Below are positions 47,301 through 58,909 of a stretch of DNA of 64,000 nt, one piece after another (the stretch's first letter is position 1; every line of letters starts with the position of its first letter). The notes below the pieces were generated by a model, which made no database searches, was not told the DNA's origin, and saw nothing but the letters and a program-made list of their open reading frames with translations. The DNA is from Cercis canadensis (lineage: Eukaryota; Streptophyta; Magnoliopsida; Fabales; Fabaceae): positions 24,303 to 88,302 of the forward strand of contig QAOA01007267.1 in NCBI GenBank assembly GCA_003255065.1, read 5' to 3'. Made by a program: the position numbers and the translations under genes.

Positions 47301-49698
47301 TATTCACCACTTGGTTAGGATCTTTCTTGGGCTTGTTTAGTAACTCAACAAGTTTGATCAGCTTATCGTGCAGCTTGGGCAGTGCAGTCGTTTTGAATGT
47401 CTTAGTGAACTTCTCCATCTCAAGAGAGTGTTCAATTTCTTGAAACAGGACTGTCAAAATAGAATGCTCTTCACTATTAGGTTTGATAATCTCAAGAAGC
47501 AAGTGCTTGATACAATCATATGCTTCAATGACAGCACAGCGCCTGTACTCATTCTTGCATATCTTATGCCAAAGCCACTTATCAGGAGCATCAACTAGTT
47601 CTTTAGCCTGACTAAGTGCCAGCAGCAATTCATTGCACAGAAGGAAACATGGCCAACGGATAACCCTGACATTCCATGAGTTCTGTGGGAGCTCCAGCAA
47701 CTCAAGCTCTCGGTCAGAGATGATATCCTCCTCCCGAAAGCACATCATAATCTCATTCCATATCAAAGCAAACTTGTTCGCCTCAACCTGGTTCGATTCA
47801 AGCTTCTTATAGGGCCGGCCAAGCCCATACCTGAGCTTCAACCTGTGGATAGCATCCTTAAACTTGTTCCTCAGTGTCCCCCTTGTATTCAACAACTGCT
47901 CCTCTGGCATGAGATTAAACTGAATTGCACTAGCAAAAAACTGGAACCTCAATTTCAACTGTTGCATATTTCGAATCTCACCCAAATGTGCAAACAACCC
48001 CACTCCTGCCCCAACAAAAGAAGAATATATTGAATACCAAATCTGCAAATCCATCAGATAAATCAAAACAACAGGAAGCCACAAAAGCCCAACAGCAAGT
48101 CTGTTGCTGTTTTTAAATAACTCATGCCATGCATAATTAACATCCTTAAGGTCCATCAGTGCCTTTGATGGAGCAATCATGGGTTTGATCTGAAGGAAGT
48201 AACTGAAACAAAACTTTGTAGCAAGCACCAGAACCCAGAACAAGGAGTACTTAATGTTGTCCACAAGACCTTCTCTCAAACCACGACCAACAAAAGTTCT
48301 GCTCTGAAACCACCATGATAACATGTAAAAAATTCTCCAATTTGTATTCTCAATAAAATTTCTAATCCAGGGAAGTATAAACAGAGCTAAAGCAAGAAGC
48401 TCTGGTATGATGAAGACGAGAGCAACCACAAGAAAATTCACCACCCGCCTATTTGCTTCAGCAGACCACTCCCTATCATGATTTCTTTGCGACCATATCC
48501 TCCCATAAAATACACCAAACACTATAATCCATGCAGCAGCAACTATACTTTTCAGCACCATCCTCACTCCAAGCGCCATTGTCTCCCTCGACACCAGCCT
48601 ATATTGCATCCCAACATCAAGCAAAGATTGCAGAAACCTCAAACCACTCCAGGTGAAGAAAACAGTTAAAACCTGGACCTGCACATGCCGATCCTCCAAT
48701 GCCTGCCAAGGATACGTCTTCTGCTCCCAAGCAACAATAATTGCCGCTTGGAGAAACAAAATCAACATAACCCAAAGCCTATCAAAACTACGAAACAAAT
48801 TCCAAAACGACCTTTGCTCCACAAACCCAGTCTTCCCCACATGCTTTCCCCTACTGGATAACACAAAAAAGTTGCTTCCGACATTAATTGGCCACTTAAG
48901 CTTCTCAAAACACCTCTTAGTCCAAAAATACTCGTTAATATCATCATAATTCCTCCAAGCAGAGTGAGGTGCAGTCCCATTCTTACTACTCTCTACCTCA
49001 GCCTTTATCGTTTCATAAATCGGTTTTACCACAGAATTCAGGAACGCATTCTCCCCAGAAATTGAAGGCATTACAGGCTGGCCAGTGTTCTCATCGATGT
49101 AATCCTCCAAGATTTTGTTCAGTTCCATTGCCATGTTATGAAAAATGTAACAGATGCATTCCGGAATAAATCGAAGATTAGCAGCCTCACCCCAAATCAG
49201 GAGATAGAGGGACACATAGAGCAGCTCGCGTCGCTGATCGGAGGCAGCCTCTCGGCGATCTGAAATCCAAATGTTGGACTTCTTCCCCAAATAAGAGCAC
49301 CAATTGGTGTAATTTTTCAAGAGCTTCTTTCTAAATCTGCGCAACACAGTGCCATCTAGACTGTCGATGTTGTCTGGAGGAGGAGTTAAGCGCATCTGCG
49401 CATTGGCAAGGTGGAGAACAAGGTGTTCACGCTGGTTGCGAACGTTGTCCTTCTGAAAGCCAAAGAAGAGGGCGAGCCAATCGAGGAGGTCCATGTGAGC
49501 GAGCCATTGGTTGAAAGGAGGCTTACGGAGGTCACCAACGGCACGGAGGGCGGCAGCGGCAGCGCGCACCTCCGGGAACCGGAGAGAAGGGTGGTCGGCG
49601 AGGAGGTTGTGGACGGGGATGATGTTGAAGGGTTCATCTTCCGGTGGACGGGACCTGCTTGAACTAGGAGGCGGAGGGTGACGTTGGCGAAGACTCAT
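44395..49698 (-). CDS. CALS12: Callose synthase 12 (glucan synthase-like 5, PMR4 type)
   Basis: Plasma-membrane 1,3-beta-glucan synthase using UDP-glucose; the Arabidopsis orthologue makes wound and pathogen-induced callose papillae. A single uninterrupted frame of 1,767 codons from MSLRQR. An in-frame ATG nine codons upstream (49725) is possible, but MSLRQ is the conserved family start. The N-terminal FKS1 domain has LLYVSLYLLIWGEAANLRF. About six membrane segments follow near residues 310-590, then the large cytosolic glucan-synthase domain (about 740-1350) with RRIAFFSNSLFMNMPHAPQ, CRGQTLARTVRGMMYYY, SLAWFMSAQETSFVTLGQRV and GKGRDVGLNQ. Further membrane segments reach the end FQIVTGKKS. 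The near-absence of introns is known for the GSL1/GSL5 clade, whereas other callose synthases have about 40-50 exons. The frame is intact and full length. Confidence 0.93.
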   Translation of the reverse strand: MSLRQRHPPPPSSSRSRPPEDEPFNIIPVHNLLADHPSLRFPEVRAAAAALRAVGDLRKPPFNQWLAHMDLLDWLALFFGFQKDNVRNQREHLVLHLANAQMRLTPPPDNIDSLDGTVLRRFRKKLLKNYTNWCSYLGKKSNIWISDRREAASDQRRELLYVSLYLLIWGEAANLRFIPECICYIFHNMAMELNKILEDYIDENTGQPVMPSISGENAFLNSVVKPIYETIKAEVESSKNGTAPHSAWRNYDDINEYFWTKRCFEKLKWPINVGSNFFVLSSRGKHVGKTGFVEQRSFWNLFRSFDRLWVMLILFLQAAIIVAWEQKTYPWQALEDRHVQVQVLTVFFTWSGLRFLQSLLDVGMQYRLVSRETMALGVRMVLKSIVAAAWIIVFGVFYGRIWSQRNHDREWSAEANRRVVNFLVVALVFIIPELLALALFILPWIRNFIENTNWRIFYMLSWWFQSRTFVGRGLREGLVDNIKYSLFWVLVLATKFCFSYFLQIKPMIAPSKALMDLKDVNYAWHELFKNSNRLAVGLLWLPVVLIYLMDLQIWYSIYSSFVGAGVGLFAHLGEIRNMQQLKLRFQFFASAIQFNLMPEEQLLNTRGTLRNKFKDAIHRLKLRYGLGRPYKKLESNQVEANKFALIWNEIMMCFREEDIISDRELELLELPQNSWNVRVIRWPCFLLCNELLLALSQAKELVDAPDKWLWHKICKNEYRRCAVIEAYDCIKHLLLEIIKPNSEEHSILTVLFQEIEHSLEMEKFTKTFKTTALPKLHDKLIKLVELLNKPKKDPNQVVNTLQALYEIAIRDFFKEKRNIEQLKEDGLAPRNPASAGGLLFENAIKLPDTKNESFYRQIRRLHTILTSRDSMQNIPVNLEARRRIAFFSNSLFMNMPHAPQVEKMMAFSVLTPYYSEEVLFSKEQLRTENEDGISILYYLQTIYDDEWKNFMERMRREGMMKDSEIWNEKLRDLRLWASCRGQTLARTVRGMMYYYWALKMLAFLDSASEMDIREGSRELGSMRRESLDGFNSEKSLSSKTLSRANSSVSLLFKGHEYGTALMKFTYVVACQIYGTQKARKDPHAEEILYMMKNNEALRVAYVDEVSTGRDETEYYSVLVKYDHQLEKEVEIYRVKLPGPLKLGEGKPENQNHAIIFTRGDAVQTIDMNQDNYFEEALKMRNLLEEYRHYYGIRKPTILGVREHIFTGSVSSLAWFMSAQETSFVTLGQRVLANPLKVRMHYGHPDVFDRFWFLTRGGISKASRVINISEDIFAGFNCTLRGGNVTHHEYIQVGKGRDVGLNQVSMFEAKVASGNGEQVLSRDVYRLGHRLDFFRMLSFFYTTVGFFFNTMMVILTVYAFLWGRLYLALSGVEAAMESDSNNNKALATILNQQFIIQLGIFTALPMIVENSLELGFLHAIWDFLTMQLQLSSVFYTFSMGTRSHFFGRTILHGGAKYRATGRGFVVQHKSFAENYRLYARSHFVKAIELGLILVIYASHSPVASNTFVYIAMTITSWFLVVSWIMTPFVFNPSGFDWLKTVYDLDDFMNWIWFRGSVFAKAEQSWERWWYEEQDHLRVTGLWGKVLEIILDLRFFIFQYGIVYQLGIAARSTSIAVYLLSWIYVFVVFGIYAVVAYARDKYAAKEHIYYRLVQFLVIILALLVIIALLEFTEFKFMDIFTSLLAFIPTGWGILLIAQVLRPFLQSTILWNGVVSVARLYDILFGVIVMAPVALLSWLPGFQSMQTRILFNEAFSRGLRIFQIVTGKKS

Positions 49699-50664
49699 AG
49701 CATGGGGATCAGAGAGTGGGAGCAAAGAAGGATGTGTTGGGTTTACGGGTAAGCTTAGTTCGGGTTCGGGTGAAGGAGCCGGTTACAGAGAGAAGGAGAG
49801 GTCTGTGTAGAGGTAGAGAAGGGTGGTGAGTCTGGTGACTGGTGGGATGTAACGTGCACAGGACTGATGACAGAGCAAATTATCCAAAGAAGAAAGGGCG
49901 CATTAGCGCGTTGTAGTTTTATTTTTTATTTTCTATTCTAATTAAATTAAGCCAAATAAAAAGGATTTCATTGTCTTTTTCCTCTTTTGTTACCATACAA
50001 TTCTTTAAGTTTAGATTTTTTTTTATAAAATATTTTTTTTCATTTTTAAATTATTTTTATATGTAATTTTAATTATTAATTTATTTTTATATTATTTTAA
50101 TTCTCAAATAATCAATAGGTTCATCAAATTAATTTTTCGTAAACACTAAAAATAATTACTTAAAAAATTTAAATTATTCAATAATTAAAATAACACAAAA
50201 AATAAATTAATAATTAAAAAGTATTTCTCTTTTTTTTTGGTTGGAGGAAAGGGTGTTTACATGAGAATTTATTATTCAACCACATATTTGATATTTCACA
50301 ATTTGCAAAAAAAAAAAATTGAAATTTCACACTGTCGCCATCAATTTGTCTTTCAAGTTAACATCATCCTATGTTAGCCATAATGGGTATTATTTATGGC
50401 ATAAACATATATTAATAAGCTTGAAGCTATTTTTTGAAGTCTTGATGATTTGAATTTCAATAGAAAGAAGCAAGTGGTGTGTGAGTCATGCTATGTGCAA
50501 TATTAATATGACGAAAACAGTTTAATAAGACAAACTATTTTAGGTAGAAAATAGTAATTAATTAGCGCTATTGTTTTTGGTTTTTGAAAAGAAAACCGAC
50601 AGGAGGAACTTGGAATATAGAGAAAAGAAAAGAATGATTTTATTATGCCATGGCTTTAATCATG
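49699..50664. promoter_or_regulatory. Callose synthase upstream region and intergenic sequence
   Basis: 49699-49900 is GC-richer and is the likely leader and core promoter of the minus-strand callose synthase. From 49910 it becomes AT-rich with several inverted AT stretches (for example 50030-50220). No gene and no clear transposon ends. Confidence 0.4.
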
Positions 50665-53600
50665 GGATATGAATCTTTCTTCTGTTTTTTTATTCTTTTT
50701 AAGTATGGTCCACGGTATCGGAGAAAAAACAGAGAGATTCCGGATCAATACAATAGTGAACAACTTGCTTCTTTTTGACTGTGTCCCCCTCGCAATTTGA
50801 GGGATATTTCTCATATTATTATAATAACTTGGCCAATTCTATTTGGACAGATTCATAGATTGTATTTGTATGACAGCAAAAACAGTGATTTGCGAGGTTG
50901 ATTAAAGGAAAGATAAGGGTCATTAGAAAATAGAATAGAAAATGGGTAACGTGCAGATCCAACCCCCAGGACCGGCACGCGACGTAGTCTAGTCGACACG
51001 CAACTTTCACGCGCTTTGTTTTGAAAATACGAATTTGAAAGGAAAGCGGCGGGTTTAGACTTTAGACAGACGCGTCGCTTTCTTCGTTGTTGGTCAGTTG
51101 TTAGTTGCACATTTCTTCGGTGGGGCCCACAACGGTGCGGATCAGATTGACCTGTTTGGGTTGGATTGGGCCTAAATGGGTCGAACTCTTAACGTTTAAG
51201 GAACTCTTAATCAAATCATACATGGTGTGGATGCCCATTTTAGCAAAAACAGATACATGTAGATGCACCATGTGTGACGATTTCGAGTACACTGTTTAAT
51301 CCTAAAATAATAGAAAATTTAGAACAGAAAATTATTTGTAGAAATGTTTTTTTCTCTAATCCAAACAAATGGACCCTATGTTAATTGTCGTTGTTATAAA
51401 GAAAAGTTTACAAAAGAATGCTAATTATAGTGTTTCCCTCACTCGCCATGGCTTTTATTTTTCGATGAAGAGAGAGAAGGTAGGGATGTAGGTATATATA
51501 ATCCTGATATCTCAAAACATTATATACGATAAGACGGTGCACATTACATAAAATTTTATTCCATGCATAATAAAACACGCAATGATTGAGAGTTTGGAGA
51601 GAACATCCCCGACAATAATTGTTCAGACAGGATAGTGGGAACAAGTTTTGTTTACCCTGACCATCCTCTCTGAGGACCCACTGAGCTATGCACATTCAAC
51701 CTGTCAAGCACAGAGTTGAAATCAATTGGCTGCCCACTCTCCTCCATCCTCTGGATCACGCTTACTACATGATCGCCTCTGAATCCCATGTTCACCATTT
51801 TCTCAATCAATTCACTGTAGGGGTGATTGCGCATGAACTGTGATTGGCTCGGATTGCGGACCATGAGACTATGATTCTGAAGAGAGGCACTTGTTGGAGG
51901 ATATCCAGCTTGAGTGAAATGAGGAGGGGGTTGGGGTGGATGATGTGTTCTTCCTCCATCGCTTTCATACATCATGTACCCACTAGTGGGAGGAAGTCCA
52001 GGATGGGTCCCAGGTGTTCCATACACATCACTTGGTGGAGCTGGGAAAGAAGCTTTGATTTGCTGGGGTGGAGGTTGCTGTGGAACTGTTCTACCAGTTC
52101 CACCATATCCATATGGCATGGCATCAGCACGGCTAGAGCCAGGTGGTGGAATCCCTGAATATGGCATTTGCATTGGCATGCTGTTTGGCAGTGTTTCTNG
52201 GATATGAATCTTTCTTCTTTTTTTTATTCTTTTTAAGTATGGTCCACGGTATCGGAGAAAAAACAGAGAGATTCCGGATCAATACAATAGTGAACAAATT
52301 AATAAAGTTTACTTGCTTCTTTTTGACTGTGTCCTCCTCGCAATTTGAGGGATATTTCTCATATTATTATAATAACTTGGCCAATTCTATTTGGACAGAT
52401 TCATAGATTGTATTTGTATGACAGCAAAAACAGTGATTTGCGAGGTTGATTAAAGGAAAGATAAGGGTCATTAGAAAATATAATAGAAAATGGGTAACGT
52501 GCAGATCCAACCCCCAGGACCGGCACGCGACGTAGTCTAGTCGACACGCAACTTTCACGCGCTTTGTTTTGAAAATACGAATTTGAAAGGAAAGCGGCGG
52601 GTTTAGACTTTAGACAGACGCGTCGCTTTCTTCGTTGTTGGTCAGTTGGTAGTTGCACATTTCTTCGGTGGGGCCCACAACGGTGCGGATTAGATTGACC
52701 TGTTTGGGTTGGATTGGGCCTAAATGGGTCGAACTCTTAATGGTTAAGGAACTCTTAATCAAATCATACATGGTGTGGATGCCCATTTTAGCAAAAACAG
52801 ATACATGTAGATGCACCATGTGTGACGATTTCGAGTACACTGTTTAATCCTAAAATAATAAAAAATTTAGAACAGAAAATTATTTGTAGAAATGTTTTTT
52901 TTTCTCTAATCCAAACAAACGGACCCTATGTTAATTGTCGTTGTTATAAAGAAAAATTTACAAAAGAATGCTAATTATAGTGTTTCCCTCACTCGCCATG
53001 GCTTTTATTTTTCGATGAAGAGAAAGAAGGTAGGGATGTAGGTATATATAATCCTGATATCTCAAAACATTATATACTATAAGACGGTGCACATTACATA
53101 AAATTTTATTCCATGCATAATAAAACACGCAATGATTGAGAGTTTGGAGAGAACATCCCCGACAATAATTGTTCAGACAGGATAGTGGGAACAAGTTTTG
53201 TTTACCCTGACCATCCTCTCTGAGGACCCACTGAGCTATGCACATTCAACCTGTCAAGCACAGAGTTGAAATCAATTGGCTGCCCACTCTCCTCCATCCT
53301 CTGGATCACGCTTACTACATGATCGCCTCTGAATCCCATGTTCACCATTTTCTCAATCAATTCACTGTAGGGGTGATTGCGCATGAACTGTGATTGGCTC
53401 GGATTGCGGACCATGAGACTATGGTTCTGAAGAGAGGCACTTGTTGGAGGATATCCAGCTTGAGTGAAATGAGGAGGGGGTTGGGGTGGATGATGTGTTC
53501 TTCCTCCATCGCTTTCATACATCATGTACCCACTAGTGGGAGGAAGTCCAGGATGGGTCCCAGGTGTTCCATACACATCACTTGGTGGAGCTGGGAAAGA

Positions 53601-53748
53601 AGCTTTGATTTGCTGGGGTGGAGGTTGCTGTGGAACTGTTCTACCAGTTCCACCATATCCATATGGCATGGCATCAGCACGGCTAGAGCCAGGTGGTGGA
53701 ATCCCTGAATATGGCATTTGCATTGGCATGCTGTTTGGCAGTGTTTCT
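50665..53748. repeat. 1.5-kb direct duplication around the N at 52199 (assembly)
   Basis: 50665-52198 and 52200-53748 are nearly identical. Both hold the last ~180 codons and 3' flank of the FLOE1-like gene. Differences are a few substitutions and an indel of about 14 bp (extra AATTAATAAAGTTTA near 52298), as between haplotypes. The first copy ends inside the coding exon exactly at the N. Confidence 0.9.
51652..52198 (-). pseudogene. Partial copy of the FLOE1-like last exon (likely assembly copy)
   Basis: Encodes the same 175 C-terminal residues as 53202-53748, including the UBA-like end (PYSELIEKMVNMGFRGDHVV), then stops at the N. No upstream exon belongs to it. It should not be counted as a second gene unless the duplication is proven. 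Confidence 0.8.
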
Positions 53749-56247
53749 GTAGGAGGTGGCTTTGTTGGTTGGCTTGGCGGGTATGTGGGGTAAACAGTTG
53801 ATGAGGGGGGTCTTATTTGAGGCTGTATTGAGGGTGGCTGTGCAGGCTGTACCTGCTGAGGTAACTGCTGAGACCATTGTTGCTGTGGCTGCTGCTGTTG
53901 CTGATACTGAGAAAATTGTTGAACAGGCGGAGTCTGTGTTACTTGAGATGGTGCTGGCTGTGGAGCCACCCGAGACATGTCTTGGAGTTGGGGTGTTCGA
54001 TACTGTTGATCAGAAGGTAAATACTGATTCTGGGGATGCTGGGGCACAGCTGGTGGATTGGGTAAAGGGGCAGGGGGCATGTAATAAGGTGATTGTTGAG
54101 TGGCTTGGGTCACATTTGGCGCTGGAGCTTGAGAGGGGGGTGCCACATGCTGTTGCAGGGGGACAACTTGATGATGAGGTAGGGCAAGAGCTAATTGCTG
54201 GTTATGCACATCAGATGCATTATCAGTTTTCTTTGGATCTGAGGCAGAAGGCGAAGATCTCTCCTCATTGGACTGTGAATGGCTTGAAGATGATGATTCC
54301 TTCTGAGCAAGTTGAAGCTTAGCTAATTCTTTCTGGGTATCAGCTAGCTCTTGCTTGTCTCTTAGAATTTGTACAGACCTGTGGACCTACAAAAGCCATA
54401 TTAAAAAATGAATACATGGCAAACGATGTCTACTGCTCAACATATATGTGGTTAACCGAGAAGAACTGAGCTGCAGCATGCTAACAAATGACATATGAGC
54501 TCAATATCGAAAAACTGAGCAGATTGCTCCCCATCTGAATTTTTCATATTGGGGCAGGAAAAAAGCAATTCATTTTAACAACAGTGGATAACCATTTATC
54601 TATTTGGAAAGACTGTTTCTTATTTTGTGCTAAAGCAATTCACAAAACTCAAGCCCAAGTAGTTGAAATCAAATGACATAACTCAACTGCTACAGCAGCA
54701 GCTATGAGTTAAAGATGTAACTTACTTCTTGAAGGTGTTTCTCAAGAGTTTTAAGCTTTGAATCTGCCTCTCCATGATCACGATTTAAATCAGATCGCAT
54801 TTCTCCAATTGATTTGTCAAGATTGTAGCAATATAATTCCAACTGTGATAGCCTAGAACTGATTCCCTCAAGAAACCGCATGAGGTTGTCAGCATATTTT
54901 TTCATGCTCTTCTCTACAGTAGCAATCACATCTTGGCTGAGAGAATCTTCTGGCGGATTATAGGCAGTAGCAGGAAACATTGATGTCCTTGCCATCCTCG
55001 TTTTATGAAAATCCTGCTGAAAGGTAAATTTTATGGATTTGAGAATCAAGACTACATACATTTGACGCATAATCATTATATGTTGTAGATGCAAATAAAA
55101 AACAATAAGCATGAATGAGAATGATCAAGAAATTCATATTAAAACAAGTAAAACAATTCTAAAAAAATTGTAAACTTAATTTACCCAAAATGATCACTTA
55201 GACACTACGGGCCCAAGTAACTTTACTGGTTCTCTCAAACCAAATATGTAATATATGACCATAGACTTCTTACAATGATCAACTCACAACCCGTTGATAT
55301 TTCTCTTTTTACTGTTTGGGGAAAGGGGGAAGTTGGATTTTAGTATAAACCTATAATTATATAACCATTCCACCCTCCTTGTTAACAAGCTCATGCATAC
55401 CCCCACCAAAGTCAACTGCCCACATAGAGTTTTGACCTCTAAGCATCATCGTGCTAACTCTCTGGAAGCTACTCCAGTCTCCACGCAATAGACCTTCAGG
55501 TCACTGATGATACCCTAAATAATCTCTCAATCAAATTTCAGTTGAAGAAATAAATGGAGATAACTCCACCACTTAGTATTAGAATATAAATTTTGAAAAT
55601 CCAAGAGCACAAAAAATTCAGATTCATCCAGAACCACAATATTCCATCGTGAAACCTCATTTATTTTCCTCAGAAACGCTGGAAGCACAACCTAGAAAAC
55701 CAAAGTGCTTCATTTCATTCCAAAGATAATATCTACACTAGAACATAACATCCAAAATTACTCCAAATTCCGTTGATTTCAACACATTCCCAGCAGCAAA
55801 ACAGAAAAAGTTCAAAAGAAGGTTACGTCAACCGGAATTTGATAATTTACACCTTCATCCATATAATTATAATCCTAACCAATTAGGACGACAGAGATAG
55901 GGGGAACCGCAAGAACACCACAAACAAATAGTTTGATTCCATGATCAACAAATTATTTGCTAAATATTTCAAATCTCCAAAACCCTAATCACTTCATCTT
56001 CCGAAGTTATCATACTGAAATTCGGAAATTTCCCTCAAAGGATAAATAACAGTAAGTGAACTCCGAAGTACCGAGAGAGCCAATCGGTAAATACCTTACT
56101 AGAATTGGTGCTGATGACGGGATCGCTGTGGTTGCCATTAGAAGAATCCTGGTTGCCATAGTCCTCATAGGAGCAGAGGATGTCATCAGTACCAAAATCG
56201 AAGCCTTTGGAGCCGGAGCTAGCGCGGCCAGACGATCCGGACGCCAT
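53202..56247 (-). CDS. FLOE1: FLOE1-like protein (DUF1421, UBA-like, prion-like)
   Basis: Homologue of Arabidopsis FLOE1 (At4g28300), a phase-separating protein that senses water uptake in seeds. Three exons with phase-0 GT-AG junctions: 56247-56095, 55013-54726, 54386-53202, giving 541 residues. The N-terminus MASGSSGRASSGSKGFDFG is a serine-rich DS-type segment. Residues 52-180 form a coiled coil (DFHKTRMAR, SRLSQLELYCYNLDKSIGEM). Residues 230-490 are low-complexity Q, P and Y-rich sequence, the QPS region that drives condensation. The C-terminal DUF1421 UBA-like module has ELIEKMVNMGFRGDHVVSV. The stop is after GWSG. An extra copy of the 3' part lies across the N at 52199. Start chosen because the conserved MASGSSGR begins there. 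Confidence 0.88.
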
Positions 56248-57286
56248 GGCTAGAGCTTGACGATCGAGAAGACTTCGAAAAAATATCAAATTTTTCGGAG
56301 AGAGAAAATCTGGATACTTGTGAAGAGATATGTTATTGTTACTTAACTCGACTGCAAAGGGAAGTTTCGTATTTGTAAAATTTACACGAAACGAACAAAA
56401 AAAAAATTGAAAAGAAAAGTATATGAAGGAAACGTTTTTAAAATGAGGAGAGGTGTTGGCCCCTTGGGTACCGAGAGCAGGATAAGGATGAGCTCCACCG
56501 ACCATGCTTTTAGCTGACGTAGCCTCTGATTTTGGAGTAATTGGCTATTTTATAATGTTAGATTAGCCTTTTCTTTATTTGCGTATTACGATTTATAATG
56601 TAACCTATATAAATTTAAGATTTTATGGTATTATATAAGTATATTATATTATATTAATAAATATATAATTTTTATATTTTATTGAATATAAATATAATTT
56701 TTTTTAAATAAATTTAAAAATAATTAATTTATATATATATCATTTACACATTAATTATTTTTATATAATATAATATATTATATAAATATTAAAAATATCT
56801 AAAAAAAAATAAGTATAAATAATGATATCATTCTCAACCACACACAGTAGGTTACTTCATTCCATTTAAAACTCCTTTTTGAGAGACTCATTTTTATTTT
56901 ATATTTGTGTGATTATCTTAAATTAATTTTTACTATATCATAAAATTTGTTATTTTAACACATAATAAATAGTTTTTATTAGCAACCATCATAAATAGTT
57001 ATATATATAAAGAATTAGCTTAATAACTTGAATTTTTCTTACTTTAGAGTGAATTCAGGATCTTTAAAGGTTTATAAAAATTATTTTTATGAAATTTTTA
57101 CTCATGTAGTATTCACAAATTATTATTTTACTTGTTTACGAGATATGATTTGTTACTTGCAATGTAATTTGATGATGTATTAATTAAAAAATATCATATA
57201 ATTTTATAATAAAAAAATCATATATTATAACTATAATTTTAAATTTAAACACAAAACTTATAAATCTTAAAAATAAATTTTAGTAT

Positions 57287-57676
57287 TATTTGATCACATA
57301 CTTTTTTGATATTTATCATGTATTGAGATAATATAAATATTTGTTTTCACGTGTTATGGATTGGTTAATTTTTTATATTCCTGGCTTTATTTTATATAAT
57401 CAATTCTTCTACTTATTAAGGAAAAGATGTCGCGCATGTGCAANGTCATTCATTTATTGATTATTTCTATGTAGTATAACATACTACATAAATACTACAA
57501 GTATCTAAGAAACCTCCTATTTGATCACATACTTTTTTGATATTTATCATGTATTGAGATAATATAAATATTTGTTTTCACGTGTTATGGATTGGTTAAT
57601 TTTTTATACTCCTGGCTTTATTTTATATAATCAATTCTTCTACTTATTAAGGAAAAGATGTCGCGCATGTGCAACG
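57287..57676. repeat. ~157-bp direct duplication around the N at 57444 (assembly)
   Basis: 57287-57443 recurs at about 57520-57675. The second contig begins about 75 bases further upstream, so the repeat does not start immediately after the N. The same class of contig-end artefact. Confidence 0.75.
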
Positions 57677-57782
57677 TGTAATGTGCTAATTGCTTTCTAG
57701 AAAGATAATTATAATGAGTCAATTTGGTTGAGCTTTGTGTATCATAAATTAGCAAGACCATTTTTCTTCGCCACAGATAAAG

Positions 57783-58193
57783 AAAAGACAATTATTACAT
57801 GTCATGTGTCATCAGTTAATAATTATCAGTAATTGAAAGAAGTGAAACCAAATAAAAGGACATTTTATAGTTAAATGTTTGATTTTCAATCAATCTAATT
57901 ATCTAAACCCATACTGGCTCACTCATTTTCTCACTCCTACTTCTGACTACAGACATATCCAAACCGGTTTCTGTGGATTGAGAGCCANAAAAGAAAATTA
58001 TTACATGTCATGTGTCATCAGTTAATAATTATCAGTAATTGAAAGAAGTGAAACCAAATAAAAGGACATTTTATAGTTAAATGCTTGATTTTCAATCAAT
58101 CTAATTATCTAAACCCATACTGGCTCACTCATTTTCTCACTCCTACTTCTGACTACAGACATATCCAAACCGGTTTCTGTGGATTGAGAGCCA
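57783..58193. repeat. 205-bp direct duplication around the N at 57988 (assembly)
   Basis: 57783-57987 and 57989-58193 match with very few changes and meet at the N. Confidence 0.85.
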
Positions 58194-58268
58194 TAAATCG
58201 TTATCCGCTTAAACAAGAGTCTACTTATGTACGATGTTGATAAAAGAATGTTACATAACTTGTTCTAC

Positions 58269-58301
<33 letters not shown>

Positions 58302-58909
58302 GTACTAAATTATTTGTGATAAAATAATATTAAATTTTTGTATGATTTATAAATTTTTTATTTAAATTTAAATTTATAATTAAATGTAATAAAAAAATAA
58401 TTTAGACACAAATAAATAAGTTTTACTGTGAGACCCATATATTGAAAATATATATAAATACTCCGAGAAAATAAAAAAATAAAAAGAAAACAAACCGATT
58501 ATTTTCGGGATGAATGACACATGACTTGATTTCACGTCTTTTATTAGTAGGAATAGAAGATACGGCAAAATTAACATATAATAGCAATCTCTGAAAGACT
58601 GAGATTTATTATTTCTAAACATGTAATGGCAAATTCAATACTTAGTGTAAAATGGTCATTTAAGACAAGCATTGCACCATAAAATTCTCCGGACAGTACT
58701 GCAGTAAAGTGAACAAAATATGTAGTAAGCCAGTCCTCAAAGAGATAAAAGGAGAAAATGTTACCAAAAAAAAAAAAAAGAGCAAAACTGATGGAATCAA
58801 TCATCCTGATAAAATGACACTGTTGATCCAACAGCTTAGGAATCTACCCTACAGAATTGTAAGCTATATGCCCTGTCTTCTAAGGAACTCACTAGCTAGG
58901 AAAAGCTGC

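Larger units (their letters stand above)
56248..58909. other. AT-rich intergenic region
   Basis: 56248-56520 is the leader and promoter side of the FLOE1-like gene. 56520-58900 is very AT-rich with no supported gene. It contains two assembly duplications and a short (AAT)n(ATT)n palindrome at 58270-58300. Confidence 0.5.

Noticed and set aside
48478-49662. Several plus-strand frames of 60-100 codons
   Set aside because: They are antisense shadows of the intact callose synthase frame.
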